In this document: positions 15,629 through 24,599 of the stretch, one piece after another
How positions within the stretch are numbered: position 1 is the first letter of the stretch
Layout of the letters: each line of letters starts with the position of its first letter
NCBI RefSeq assembly: GCF_013376175.1
Contig: NZ_JABXXR010000009.1
Span: forward strand, 1-47,737
Direction of reading: 5' to 3'
DNA: 47,737 nt
Origin: Ameyamaea chiangmaiensis
GTDB lineage: Bacteria > Pseudomonadota > Alphaproteobacteria > Acetobacterales > Acetobacteraceae
Made by a program: the position numbers and the translations under genes
The notes under the pieces: generated by a model
What the model was told of the DNA's origin: nothing
What the model saw: the letters and a program-made list of their open reading frames with translations, nothing else
Databases searched by the model: none

Positions 15629-16675
15629 TCAGGTGCCGGCGGCCTCCAGAAAGCGGGCCACGTCCGCTGGCGCGAGTTGGGGATGCAGGATCGCCCGCAG
15701 CGCCCCGCGTCCGAGGGCACGGAGATCATCGTTGAAATCGCCCAGCCGCGGCGACAGACCGATCATCTCGATCCCGGCGTCATTTGCGCGGGCGTGCAGC
15801 GTCGCCAGCGCCTGATCCCCGGCCGGGTCGTCATCGCGCAGCACGTAGAGACGGCGCAGCGTGGGCGGAAAGATCAGGGCAGCGAGATGTGCCGAGGACA
15901 GGCAGGCGGCCAGCGGCAGGTCGGGCAGAACCTGCCGCAGCGACAGCACCGTCTCGATGCCTTCCCCGGCGGCGAGCACATCGGTTACGACCCCGAAGCG
16001 CACGGCATGGCCGAGCAGGCCCCCCAGAGCACGACGCGGATGATCGACCGCCGCCTTGCCGCGCCCTTCCGCCGCCAGCCAGGTGCGATGCACCCCAGTC
16101 AGAGTGCCGTCGAGGTCGGTGACGGCGGCGATCATCGCGGGCCAGGTCTCGGTCGGACTGTCCTCGTCCGGGCGGTAAAAGCAGTGCGGATGGAAGCGCA
16201 GGGCTCCGGCTCCGTGCAAAAGCGTAATGTCGCGTCTACGGAGATACGCTTCTACGGACGTGCCCGCGATCGGCCCGGACATGGCCCAGAGCCGACGCGC
16301 GGCTTCGGAAGAACTGGCAGATCCGCGTTCCTGAACCGGGCGCTCCCGCGACGACGGTACTGGATCGGGGCGAGGGAGGCTGAAGAAGGCACGCGCCTCG
16401 TCGGCCACGTCGCGGAAGTCCACCAGGCCGAGGCTTTCGCGGATCACGTCGAGCAGGTCGCCATGCTCGCCCGACTGTGCGTCGGTCCACTTGCCGGCCC
16501 TGCCATTGGCGGTGTCGTGCAGCCGGACGAACAGCGACCGGCCGGGCGCATTCCGCACGTCACCGACCAGCCAGTAATTGCCGTGACGGCGACCGGCGGA
16601 AAGATACCGCCGGCACACCGCCTCCGCATTTTCCGCCAGACGACGGGCGAGATCGCCCGCATCATGCGAGGCCAT
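15629..16675 (-). CDS. Toprim-domain (primase-like) protein
   Basis: 348 residues. The N-terminal region (YWLVGDVRNAPGRSLFVRL, then GRAGKWTDAQSGEHGDLLDVI) resembles the DUF7146 part of plasmid primase-like proteins. The toprim core follows, with VLAAGEGIETVLSLRQ providing the Glu and LYVLRDDDPAGDQA providing the acidic DxD. Toprim proteins of this class act in plasmid DNA replication or repair. No zinc finger or helicase part is present. The start overlaps the upstream stop by one base (TAATG), so the two genes are coupled. Confidence 0.85.
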   Translation of the reverse strand: MASHDAGDLARRLAENAEAVCRRYLSAGRRHGNYWLVGDVRNAPGRSLFVRLHDTANGRAGKWTDAQSGEHGDLLDVIRESLGLVDFRDVADEARAFFSLPRPDPVPSSRERPVQERGSASSSEAARRLWAMSGPIAGTSVEAYLRRRDITLLHGAGALRFHPHCFYRPDEDSPTETWPAMIAAVTDLDGTLTGVHRTWLAAEGRGKAAVDHPRRALGGLLGHAVRFGVVTDVLAAGEGIETVLSLRQVLPDLPLAACLSSAHLAALIFPPTLRRLYVLRDDDPAGDQALATLHARANDAGIEMIGLSPRLGDFNDDLRALGRGALRAILHPQLAPADVARFLEAAGT

Positions 16676-17103
16676 TACCCCTGCCCTCCTGTGTCTGGAT
16701 TGCCTCCGTCAATGGCGATCGCCAGCCAGCGATCGGTGGTCATCCATGAAATCGTCTTGCGCCTGCCAAGGTCAAGCAGATGCGCGCCGCCGCTGAACGC
16801 GCCGATCCGGGGATGGGACGCCGTATTGGCCCACTGGAATCCCCATCGGCCCCGCAACCGGAATGCCCGTGCGCAACGTAGCACGAATTCCACAACCTGA
16901 TGCGGATCGCCGGTCGTCTCATCGTGCATCCAGAGTTTCGTGCCGCCATACTCAGGCACGATCGACAGAATAAAACCGTCAGACGGCGGGTCTTCCGCCG
17001 CCAGTTCGTCCATGAACGCGTTGTAGAGGTCGAGCGCCTTTGCGGCATTGTCCACTGTGCCCACGTCGAGAACGCAGGAAAAATGCGTGAAGAAATCGGC
17101 CAT
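16675..17103 (-). CDS. Unknown protein coupled to the toprim gene
   Basis: 142 residues starting MADFFTHFSCVLDVGTVDNA and including FILSIVPEYGGTKLWMHDETTGDP and VLRCARAFRLRGRWGFQWANT. It has no signal or membrane segment and no motif I recognise. The YGGTKLWMHD segment and the coupling to the toprim gene suggest a conserved plasmid-backbone protein acting in DNA metabolism. It follows the terminator of DUF932 and so has its own promoter. Confidence 0.7.
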   Translation of the reverse strand: MADFFTHFSCVLDVGTVDNAAKALDLYNAFMDELAAEDPPSDGFILSIVPEYGGTKLWMHDETTGDPHQVVEFVLRCARAFRLRGRWGFQWANTASHPRIGAFSGGAHLLDLGRRKTISWMTTDRWLAIAIDGGNPDTGGQG

Positions 17104-17126
17104 CGGAAGAACTCCCGAAACGAAAA

Positions 17127-17148
17127 AGCCCGGCTCAGTGGCCGGGCT
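17127..17148 (-). terminator. Intrinsic terminator after DUF932
   Basis: AGCCCGGC (17127-17134) and GCCGGGCT (17141-17148) pair across a 6-nt loop. On the minus strand the stem is followed by TTTTT. It terminates the DUF932 transcript. Confidence 0.85.
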
Positions 17149-17186
17149 CGTAAAAACGTCTTTAAGGAAAGACAGAGAAGCGGCTT

Positions 17187-18383
17187 TCAGGAAGCACGCT
17201 CCATCAGCCTGCGGGCCTTCTCTTCCAGATCCAGCCGCGTGTCCTGATTGGCCTTTGTCCGCGCCAGTGCCGTGATCCCCTGCACGAAATCGAACACGCT
17301 CTCCGGCTTGCGTCCCTCCTCGTGCAGCACGGTTTCGATGATCTTCGTAGTTTCCGGTTTCGAGAACCCGCGACGACGCAGGAAGATTTCACGATCCTCG
17401 TCACTCTTCGCCACCAGCGCCTTGCGCGAGGCCTGAATGCCGGAGACGAACGAGGCCGGGCTGGCGGTGGCGAAATTCCGGAGCGCCGGTGTCGCCTGAT
17501 GCACGAAACGCGATGCGGCGAACTTGCTATGCCGGATCGTGATCTGTTCGAAATTTTCCACGCCCCACAACATGCGATTCTGGCACACTCCGCGCAGATA
17601 GAAGGAGGCGATGCCGAGGCTCTTGCTACCGACCTCGCTGTTCCAGGCATAGAAACCCCGGAAATAGAGATCGGGTTCGCCGTTGGGCAGACGGCCGGCT
17701 TCAATGGGATGCGTATCGTCCACAAGGAACAGGAAGACATCGCGATCCGATGCGTAGAGCGTCGTGGTTTCCCTGGTGATGTCGACATAGGGATTGTGGG
17801 TCATGGTGGCCCAGTCGATGACACCCGGCACCTTCCAGTTGGTATCACCCGTGCCATCCCCGGCGATCTTGCGTACCGCGCCGACCAGTTCATGGTCCCA
17901 GATGCGGCCGTAATCGGGACCGGTCACGGCGCGCAGTTCCACTCGACCGTCTTCGGTTTCCAGCGTTTTGACCAGTTCGGCGCGGTGCGACAGCAGCCCG
18001 TGCTGCAGGTTGATCGCCGCCAAGGGAGCCGGAAGATTGCGCAGGTACGACGACGGGGCACCAACCAGACTGCACATCTGGCCGAACGACCAGTGGGTGG
18101 GGGCGATCGGCTCGTTCTGTCCCGGCACGGTGAGCGTCAGGCGCTCGGCATTGTCGCGGCTCGCCTCCACGCGAATGGCCCGGCTTTCCACGGTGCGGGC
18201 CGAGGCCCGGTCTGCCCGCGCCAGCGTGGCGGCATGCAGGTCGGACAGCGACAGGTACCGCTCATCATCCGGGCGCGAGAACCACTCGGACGAGACGCGG
18301 GCATTGCGGTCGCCACGGGAGGGGTCGATCCGGAAGCCGCCGGACGCGGCATCACGGGACGCAGGGGACAGGATGGTGGTCAT
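17187..18383 (-). CDS. DUF932 (phage/plasmid-like) protein
   Basis: 398 residues, family landmarks APTHWSFGQMCSLVGAPSSYLRNLP, GLLSHRAEL, VTGPDYGRIWDHELV, RDVFLFLVDDTHPIE, FYAWNSEVGSKSLGIASFYLRGVCQNRMLWGVEN. The ATG at 18383 follows GGAGAG; an upstream reading adds 42 unlikely residues. DUF932 proteins are widespread on phages and plasmids with unproven function, sometimes linked to recombination or anti-defence. Part of the minus-strand backbone with toprim and ParB genes, here separated from ParB by cargo. Confidence 0.88.
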   Translation of the reverse strand: MTTILSPASRDAASGGFRIDPSRGDRNARVSSEWFSRPDDERYLSLSDLHAATLARADRASARTVESRAIRVEASRDNAERLTLTVPGQNEPIAPTHWSFGQMCSLVGAPSSYLRNLPAPLAAINLQHGLLSHRAELVKTLETEDGRVELRAVTGPDYGRIWDHELVGAVRKIAGDGTGDTNWKVPGVIDWATMTHNPYVDITRETTTLYASDRDVFLFLVDDTHPIEAGRLPNGEPDLYFRGFYAWNSEVGSKSLGIASFYLRGVCQNRMLWGVENFEQITIRHSKFAASRFVHQATPALRNFATASPASFVSGIQASRKALVAKSDEDREIFLRRRGFSKPETTKIIETVLHEEGRKPESVFDFVQGITALARTKANQDTRLDLEEKARRLMERAS

Positions 18384-18637
18384 GGAAAACTCTCCTCTGA
18401 TGCCGGTTATTCGGCAGCACAGGCGAAGCCGCCCTCTTCCTCTGATCACCACTTCCCACGCGGGATCCCATCCAACCCCAGAAACACCCAGCCTCTCATC
18501 CCGGAACACGGCGTTCCCCTCGCCTACCAGAAATCACGACAGCAATGGGTGGGGGGAAAACCGAGCAGTCCGCTTTCCGAGTGGAACCACTCAGAAGCAG
18601 ACGTTTCCGCTCGCTTCAGGCGGTTCACCTCTTCAGT

Positions 18638-19918
18638 CTATGCTGGAGGCGAGTCGGCGGCCGGGGCCGAGTTCGGATTGGGGATTAGCCTTATCACCGT
18701 AGGGCCTTCGAGAGGTTCCCTGCTATCGAAAGCGTATGGCCGCCAACTCCCAACATTTCCGTAATGCTGGAAAACATCGTCAAAGACCGGACTTCCAATA
18801 AAATCTGGCTCTTTCACATCCCTGTCAGAGAAAGGAAGATGGAAAACGAATAGAAAACAACCTAGCCGAAATTCACCCACGATGTGCGGGAGCGGCGACT
18901 TCTCGTCCTTTCGGATGTAGACCGTCAGTTGTGCAGACGAATTTGGCGGAAGCGGTACGATTGCAGCCTGCACTGGTAGAAGAGCGCGGACTGGAGACGG
19001 CACTACTCCGTTACGCACCCAATCTATAGTCCGAGTGAGGTGGGCCAAGTTGTCCTCGGGAATGATCGAAAGCACAAACTTCGCTAATGTGCGGTAACAG
19101 CGTTCCGGTATGATGGGCAAATCACCAGCCAAATCAATCGTGATCACGCCGTCTTCGTTACGAAGCTTCTCTGTCGGCACGGCGACAACCATTTTCTCGC
19201 CATCGTTGAGGATGGTACCTCCATGACTTACTATGCGAAGGTTTCCGGCGCGGCCAGTAATTCCAAGGAAAGCACGCTGGATTTTGAGAAATTCAAGAAG
19301 GTGCGGCTCCAACTCATTGCCGAAGAACTCGTTGCAATCGTCACACTCGTCTGCGAGTATCAAGTGAATGTTCCCGAGTGCGCGCGAGATTGCATGCGCT
19401 TGTTTCACGAACTTGGCCCCATCCGCCTTGGAACGTCGACAGAACCGACAAGTGCGCCGCTCAATCTGTGCGTTGCCGACCTGCGTGCGCCGATCAGTAC
19501 GCGCTACACAGCAATTATATTTGCTCAAAAGCCCACCAAACAACTGCCCATGTTTGGTGATGTCCTCCTCCTTCACCGTACCATTCGACCACCCGACCAA
19601 CATCTCGAAGACGATAGTCTGCTCCGATGTCCACTCCCTCGCCGGAACGATAACAAATCCCTCGCCGTCGGCGAGCCCGCCAATTAGCTTAATGAACGCA
19701 CCAAGCTGCGGGGCTTGTGCGCGCCGCTCGGCACAAAAGTTAGCGATGGCGGTTTTCAGCACTGGGGTGGCACGCTGGACCGCCTCGGTGTTTATTTGGC
19801 CATCCTTGACCGTCCCAAAGATACCGAAGAACGCTACGACGTCGGACTCGCCACAGGCGTGAAAATCTAAGCGGTGGTGTCGATCCTTCGTGAAGATGTC
19901 GACCGAAAATAAGGGCAT
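18638..19918 (-). CDS. HNH endonuclease-type protein (HNH_5-like)
   Basis: 426 residues. The central zinc/nuclease pattern is CRFC (157-160), KQAHAISRALGN (His175) and DECDDCNEFFGNELEPHLLEFL (Cys192, Cys195, Asn196), matching the HNH_5 layout in which an N-terminal CxxC, a His and a CxxCN knuckle form the metal site. The flanking 150-residue N-terminal and 200-residue C-terminal regions have no recognised domain. GAGGAG precedes the ATG at 19918. The gene is inserted between the DUF932 and ParB genes of the backbone, a usual cargo position; a defence nuclease role is inference. Confidence 0.7.
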   Translation of the reverse strand: MPLFSVDIFTKDRHHRLDFHACGESDVVAFFGIFGTVKDGQINTEAVQRATPVLKTAIANFCAERRAQAPQLGAFIKLIGGLADGEGFVIVPAREWTSEQTIVFEMLVGWSNGTVKEEDITKHGQLFGGLLSKYNCCVARTDRRTQVGNAQIERRTCRFCRRSKADGAKFVKQAHAISRALGNIHLILADECDDCNEFFGNELEPHLLEFLKIQRAFLGITGRAGNLRIVSHGGTILNDGEKMVVAVPTEKLRNEDGVITIDLAGDLPIIPERCYRTLAKFVLSIIPEDNLAHLTRTIDWVRNGVVPSPVRALLPVQAAIVPLPPNSSAQLTVYIRKDEKSPLPHIVGEFRLGCFLFVFHLPFSDRDVKEPDFIGSPVFDDVFQHYGNVGSWRPYAFDSREPLEGPTVIRLIPNPNSAPAADSPPA

Positions 19919-20436
19919 TACGCGATACTCCTCGAAATGTGTACATTTGGAGCACGGTCGTCAGGGCTCAAGAGATACTTAGCTATCGGCTGCGACAGGT
20001 CGACCTCACCAATCCGCATCGACGATAGCCTCGCACTCATGATCGGCGAGATGCGCTCCTAGACCCACAGGCCGTCAACAAAGTCTTTGGAGGTGCCCCC
20101 CGAGATCAGCGCAGATCGACTTTCGCCCGCCGTACGGTCATGTCAGCTTTCGGGAAGTGCGAAACTCGCCTACAAGGTCGGAGAAGAGGCGACTACCGCC
20201 TGTCCGCTTAAGCAAGTGGAGCAAACAGGCGGCTTGGAGAGAGAACTGAATGGCGGCTCCGTGAAAGGAATACTCGGAAGCGGGCGCTACCACCTATCCC
20301 CGCGTGGTTCAGAGCACGTATCTGACAGCCCCAAGGACAATGAGACGAATTTAAGTTCTATATACTTAAGTAAAACGTCTGCATGGATGCCAATTCTGCT
20401 CTAATGAACGTCCTTTCGTGAATCATGAGCAGCCTT
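19919..20436. other. Intergenic region; no supported gene
   Basis: A 105-residue plus-strand reading frame (20087-20404) has no start signal, domain or composition of a real protein. One dyad (TTAAGT, 7-nt gap, ACTTAA, 20351-20369) lies in an AT-rich patch and may be a promoter or binding site. The remainder looks like decayed coding DNA. Confidence 0.4.
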
Positions 20437-20994
20437 TTACCATATAGCCCTCCTAGAAGAGGGATAAGCTTTTTCATACTCATCATCTGAGAGTAGGTGA
20501 TCAGCACGAAAGCTAGGATCGAGCGCAAACTGAAATACTGGAGCGATCGATATGCTACCGTCTAGATGGTATGTCGGACCGTCCAAGACGGAGTTAAAGA
20601 AAATTCTTTTGCGACGTTCGCTCTTAAATCCGGGAGACGACCAATATTGATGCGCAAAAGTAAGAAAATCATCCTCTCCGATATCAAGAGGTAAACTAAC
20701 AATGGTCCACTTTATCCGGTCCGGCTGCCGCCACTTATCGCTCATTAATGCCGTATAGCGCTCAGCGGTCGCGATAATTGTCGACACTTGAATGCACATA
20801 CCTGCACACCATCGAAGTAGATGCTCGAACGATAGTGGAGTTTTGCCTGTTTCGATCTTCGTCCAGGCGCTGGGGGTCATACTGCACATATCAGCGACCT
20901 GAGCCTGCGTCTGATCACGCTCTATGCGTACCGCGCGCAGTAGAACGAGGCAGATGTTGGTGAATGAGGCGGTCTTAGTTTCTAAAGCCTCCAC
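20437..20994 (-). CDS. XRE-type HTH protein with C-terminal unknown region
   Basis: 185 residues from a GTG start at 20994, preceded by AGGAG. The N-terminal part (LLRAVRIERDQTQAQVADMCSMTPSAWTKIETGKTPLSFEHLLRWC) is a Cro/CI-type HTH. The remaining 110 residues (ending YEKAYPSSRRAIW) are not recognised. DNA is AT-richer than the backbone. Dyads at 21038-21084 just upstream of the start probably hold its operator. It may regulate the HNH gene or the unknown gene at 21282. Confidence 0.75.
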   Translation of the reverse strand: MEALETKTASFTNICLVLLRAVRIERDQTQAQVADMCSMTPSAWTKIETGKTPLSFEHLLRWCAGMCIQVSTIIATAERYTALMSDKWRQPDRIKWTIVSLPLDIGEDDFLTFAHQYWSSPGFKSERRKRIFFNSVLDGPTYHLDGSISIAPVFQFALDPSFRADHLLSDDEYEKAYPSSRRAIW

Positions 20995-21037
20995 GAGACT
21001 CTCCTCGCTCTATTCGTGAGTAAGGAGCACTATCAAG

Positions 21038-21084
21038 TTCCCAATAGGAATGTCAAGATTCTTTTTTGGAACTCCCAAAGGTTC
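21038..21084. promoter_or_regulatory. Paired dyads upstream of the XRE gene
   Basis: TTCC-CAATA-GGAA (21038-21050) and GAAC-TCCCAAAG-GTTC (21069-21084) share a TCCCAA(T)AGG core and lie 45-90 bp before the GTG start, within AT-rich DNA. They fit an autoregulatory operator pair; binding is inferred. Confidence 0.4.
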
Positions 21085-21281
21085 TCATTTATGAAAGCGA
21101 AACCTGCACACGGCCTAGATTGCGGGAAGGGAAAGGCCTGATTTTTAGAGCATCTTTATAGCTTGAGGAAAACGTGTATGCCGATGTCCGCTCCCGTTGA
21201 AAAGGGAAGTCGTTTCTTGTGGCTGGCATGAAGGCGATAACCGAATTACAATGAAGGACGCGGGACGGAGATCGTCCCCGC

Positions 21282-22055
21282 GTGGCAAAGCCAGACTGGC
21301 AACTCGCACCGAGCTGGTTCATTGTTTCTGTGATGAATCCGTTTCGTTCGCCCGACACCGACCTTCCCCTGTCGCATGCCCTCATCCTGAAGACCGCGCT
21401 GCTGACGATCGGCTATATTGAGGAGAACGGCCCGATCGGCCTTACGCCCGCCAAGGCGCTCAAGCGCTATTTTGTCGCGTGGGCCGCCGAGGCATTTGAC
21501 TGGCCAGCCTATACGGTCGAATACCTCTACGCCGTCAACAAAGTCCTGAATGAGCATGATTTCCCGCCGCTGGTGATCCTGCATGAGGTTCTGCTCAGCG
21601 CGAAGCTCGCACGGCATTTCAAGGGCACCCTGCGGCTGACCGACCTAGCGAGACAACTCAAATCAGAGCCTGCCCGGCTCTGGATACTGTTGACAACCCA
21701 CCTCCTGTTTGTCGTCGACCACAGTCCTTACACCCGAAGCGATGAGCCGCTGTTCGGCAACTGGGATATCTTTCTCAACGTCATCAATATCGAGGCCCAG
21801 GCTGCCGTCACAGAAGAGCGGCTATGCGCGGTTCTCTACGGGGGTGAAGAGGAGGATATCCGTCACCGGGATTTCAAGCTGACCGCCAGTCTTTACGTCC
21901 ATGTCCTGCGTCCGCTGTGCTGGGCAGGACTGCTCAACGAGCACCGAACCGGCACCGGCCTCAACAGGCGAGATTTCTATACCAAAACAGCATTGTGGAC
22001 AGCAGCCCTCAAACTCGAAACAGATCGACACCTGCAGCCTATGACCCGTCACTGA
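21282..22055 (+). CDS. Unknown soluble protein
   Basis: 257 residues from a GTG at 21282 (GGAG 11 bases upstream), or 240 from the ATG at 21333. The sequence is helical: LSHALILKTALLTIGYIEEN, ALKRYFVAWAAEAFDWPAYTVEYLYAV, LTDLARQLKSEPARLWILLTTHLLF and NWDIFLNVINIEAQAAVTEERL. Two Leu-rich blocks and a wHTH-like LTDLARQLKSEPARLW segment are visible, but I recognise no family. Its GC content resembles the backbone, unlike the adjacent XRE gene. It is convergent with parB. Confidence 0.6.
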   Translation: MAKPDWQLAPSWFIVSVMNPFRSPDTDLPLSHALILKTALLTIGYIEENGPIGLTPAKALKRYFVAWAAEAFDWPAYTVEYLYAVNKVLNEHDFPPLVILHEVLLSAKLARHFKGTLRLTDLARQLKSEPARLWILLTTHLLFVVDHSPYTRSDEPLFGNWDIFLNVINIEAQAAVTEERLCAVLYGGEEEDIRHRDFKLTASLYVHVLRPLCWAGLLNEHRTGTGLNRRDFYTKTALWTAALKLETDRHLQPMTRH

Positions 22056-22100
22056 CCATCGTCGACAGCCATTCGGACGCGCCATCGCTCCCATATAAAA

Positions 22101-22127
22101 GGCGGCTTCCGGAGACCGGAAGCCGCC
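22101..22127 (-). terminator. Terminator after parB
   Basis: GGCGGCTTCCGG (22101-22112) and CCGGAAGCCGCC (22116-22127), a perfect 12-bp stem with loop AGA. On the minus strand it is followed by TTTTATAT. It ends the parB transcript and may also stop the plus-strand gene ending at 22055. Confidence 0.85.
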
Positions 22128-22149
22128 CATATCAGTCAATGGACAGATG

Positions 22150-24207
22150 TTACTCAGCCGCAACCGCGTCCAGGCTGTCGGGCATGTCAGCTGCTCCTAC
22201 CTCTCCTTCACTCCGCCCTGCCACGTTCCTTGTGCGCAGCGCCTCTGGCAACCAGCCCGAACCGTCCAGAAGCCGCTCGGCAGCCTGCGCCATGTCGCCC
22301 TTCTTCATATGGGCGATGCGGTCGGCGGCCTCGTTACCCCGCGCCTCGCGCACGGCTTCGAGGATGCGCGCCTTGGTGACGCGGCCGAGATAGTTCTCCA
22401 CCGTCGGCTGCCAGCCCGCTTCGGCTAGATCGAGCCTCAGCGCGGCGGCAAGCCGGTCGGCGCGGGCCAGCCGCTCCCTGACGCTACGCGCCAGAGACGG
22501 ACCATGGGACGATTCATGCAGCGCGTTGATCCCGAAGGACAGGCAATGCGCCAGCAGAGCCAAGCGACTGGTGTCGTCCAGCCGGTCGAGCCACTGCCAG
22601 AGTGCATCCTCGTCCTCCGGTAGATCGTGCTTCCAGCCCTCGTTGCGCTGGCGCAGCGCGTGGGCGGGAAGGCTGCCCTGCATGTCGGGGGAATGGACCT
22701 GCAGCGGGATCTCCCGGACATAAGCTTCCAGGCAGTCCACGCCCGAGACCTGCCAGTAGACGTCACGCACCAGCGTGTGGAGCAGTTCGGTCAGCGCGAT
22801 GTGCGGATTGCCAGCAAACGCATCGCGCAGCGCCAGCGTGCGCCAGGCCGTCAGTTCCGTCAGCAGGCGATCGGACAGCGGCTTCAGTCCGTCTTCCTCC
22901 TCGGGCTCGGCGTCCGGACCACTTTCCCGCAGGCCCCCTTCGCCATCGTCACCCACGCTGTGATAGACGACCGCATCATCATCACTCTCGGGAGCACCGT
23001 GGCCGTCCTCGGGCTCCGCCGGCACATCTTCCGGCCGGACGAAACCCCGTTCGACCAGCAGCGTGCCGTCCGTATCCAGGCTGACGAAGGCACCAGCCCG
23101 CGCCGTGTCCACCGGATCGAAGGATACCGGGCGTTCCTCCAGCGCCTCGATGGCCAGCTCGATCTCACCAAGGCGCGCGTCGATTTCCTCCGGGAACTCA
23201 TCGGCCTGCGCGTATTCCGCCTCGATCGTTTCCTGCTCGCTGTGCAGCGCAGTCAGACGGGCGGTTTCTTCGTCCGAAAGCGCAACAGGCGTGCCCTCGA
23301 TCTCCACGAAGTCCCGCGTGTGTCCCCACGGGAAAGACAGTGCCGTTTCGACCCATTTCCAGCCCTCGGCACGGATATCCTCTGCGGCTGACGACAGCTT
23401 TTCCATGACCAACCGGTCGAGCATGGTCGGATCCTGCAGCCAGCCGCCATCGTCTGCTTCGAACAAGTCGCGCATGACGGGACCGCCGGCAGCAAGATAG
23501 GCATCCAGCCCGACGAAACGCACGCGGCGATCCGATGCCCGGACGGTTTTCTCGGTCAACATGCGGCGGATCAGATAGGGCTCGCGGTTATGGCTCTGGG
23601 CAATAATCTCCCAGACCTGTTCCTGACGGGCGTGATCGTCGCTGATGGAAAATGCCATCAACTGATCCAGCTTCATGCCGTCCTGCTCGTAGATCTCGAG
23701 CAGTTTGTCGGACACGGTCATCAGCCGCAGACGCTGCTTCACCACGGCTGGCACGACGAAGAACGCGGCGGCGATCTCTTCCTCGGACATGCCTTTCCCC
23801 AGCATGTCGCGAAAGGCGCGAAACTGATCCAGCGGATGCAGCGCCACGCGCTGGACGTTTTCGGCCAGGGAATCATCCTCGGCAAGAATGGCCGATCCGG
23901 CCTCGCGCACGACGCAGGGCACCGGGGCGGTCTTCGCCAGCTTCTTCTGCTTCACCAGCAGTTCGAGCGCACGGAAGCGGCGGCCACCGGCAGGCACCTC
24001 ATAGGTGCCGGTTTCTGCCCCCTCCCCGTTCAGGACGGGGCGGACGTGCAGGCTCTGCAGCAACCCGCGACGTTCGATATCGCGGGCCAGTTCCTCGATC
24101 GACAGGCCGGCCTTCACGCGCCGCACGTTGGACTGCGACAGCACCAGTTTGTTGAAGGGGATATCACGGGACGCATTGAGAGCGATTTTCTGGATGGCGC
24201 TCGCCAT
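22150..24207 (-). CDS. Large ParB/Spo0J-type nucleoid-binding protein
   Basis: 685 residues, more than twice the usual ParB length. The N-terminal third is canonical: IPFNKLVLSQSNVRRVKAGLSIEELA, then YEVPAGGRRFRALELL (the CTP-binding GGRR box), SLAENVQRVALHPLDQFRAF and the HTH segment MSEEEIAAAFFVVPAVVKQRL. The middle has a highly acidic linker, and the C-terminal half is helical and unrecognised. ParB binds parS and spreads with CTP. The usual ParA partner gene is 15 kb away, in the repA operon. The 17-bp palindrome and half sites upstream are candidate binding sites. Confidence 0.88.
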   Translation of the reverse strand: MASAIQKIALNASRDIPFNKLVLSQSNVRRVKAGLSIEELARDIERRGLLQSLHVRPVLNGEGAETGTYEVPAGGRRFRALELLVKQKKLAKTAPVPCVVREAGSAILAEDDSLAENVQRVALHPLDQFRAFRDMLGKGMSEEEIAAAFFVVPAVVKQRLRLMTVSDKLLEIYEQDGMKLDQLMAFSISDDHARQEQVWEIIAQSHNREPYLIRRMLTEKTVRASDRRVRFVGLDAYLAAGGPVMRDLFEADDGGWLQDPTMLDRLVMEKLSSAAEDIRAEGWKWVETALSFPWGHTRDFVEIEGTPVALSDEETARLTALHSEQETIEAEYAQADEFPEEIDARLGEIELAIEALEERPVSFDPVDTARAGAFVSLDTDGTLLVERGFVRPEDVPAEPEDGHGAPESDDDAVVYHSVGDDGEGGLRESGPDAEPEEEDGLKPLSDRLLTELTAWRTLALRDAFAGNPHIALTELLHTLVRDVYWQVSGVDCLEAYVREIPLQVHSPDMQGSLPAHALRQRNEGWKHDLPEDEDALWQWLDRLDDTSRLALLAHCLSFGINALHESSHGPSLARSVRERLARADRLAAALRLDLAEAGWQPTVENYLGRVTKARILEAVREARGNEAADRIAHMKKGDMAQAAERLLDGSGWLPEALRTRNVAGRSEGEVGAADMPDSLDAVAAE

Positions 24208-24402
24208 GGCGGGACACTCCGTGACGGACGGGCGGAAGCCTCTCTCCCACCCCTGAATCCGTCACGAAAACCCCACCTCCCTCTTCCTCTCTTCCGGCCC
24301 CACCAGACGCCGGATCGCCTCCACGGAACCGCGTAGAGACGGCTTTACGGAACGCAGGTCCGTGCCAGCCAACCTGCGAGTCGATGCACACTGCGATAAA
24401 TG

Positions 24403-24475
24403 GCGACTATTATAGTCGCGACATCACCAATTTGTGATAGTGCCGACGGCGATAGCCGCGCGTGTTCGCGACTAT
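24403..24475. promoter_or_regulatory. Palindrome GCGACTATTATAGTCGC plus half site, upstream of parB
   Basis: A perfect 17-bp palindrome (24403-24419) matches the one at 12009-12025 except for its end and central bases. A half site GCGACTAT recurs at 24468-24475, and GCGATAGCCGC nearby is a degenerate copy. The cluster lies about 200 bp before the parB start and 125-200 bp before the recombinase helper gene. It may be an operator or a parS-like centromere. Confidence 0.6.
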
Positions 24476-24599
24476 CCCGAAGCCCTCTTCTTATGACCCA
24501 TCCCTTTGTTTCCGTGTATTTTTCTGTTCACGCCCATCCCGTCCGACATCCACAGTGCCCTCAGAGCCAGGTACAGGTCCATGCAGAAAGGACGGGAAG

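Noticed and set aside
15677-16900. 407-codon plus-strand frame over the toprim gene
   Set aside because: Antisense of a gene with clear toprim motifs; no domain of its own.
17322-18764. 480-codon plus-strand frame over DUF932
   Set aside because: Antisense shadow of a recognised family.
20087-20404. Possible 105-residue gene
   Set aside because: No ribosome site, no recognisable fold, irregular codon use.
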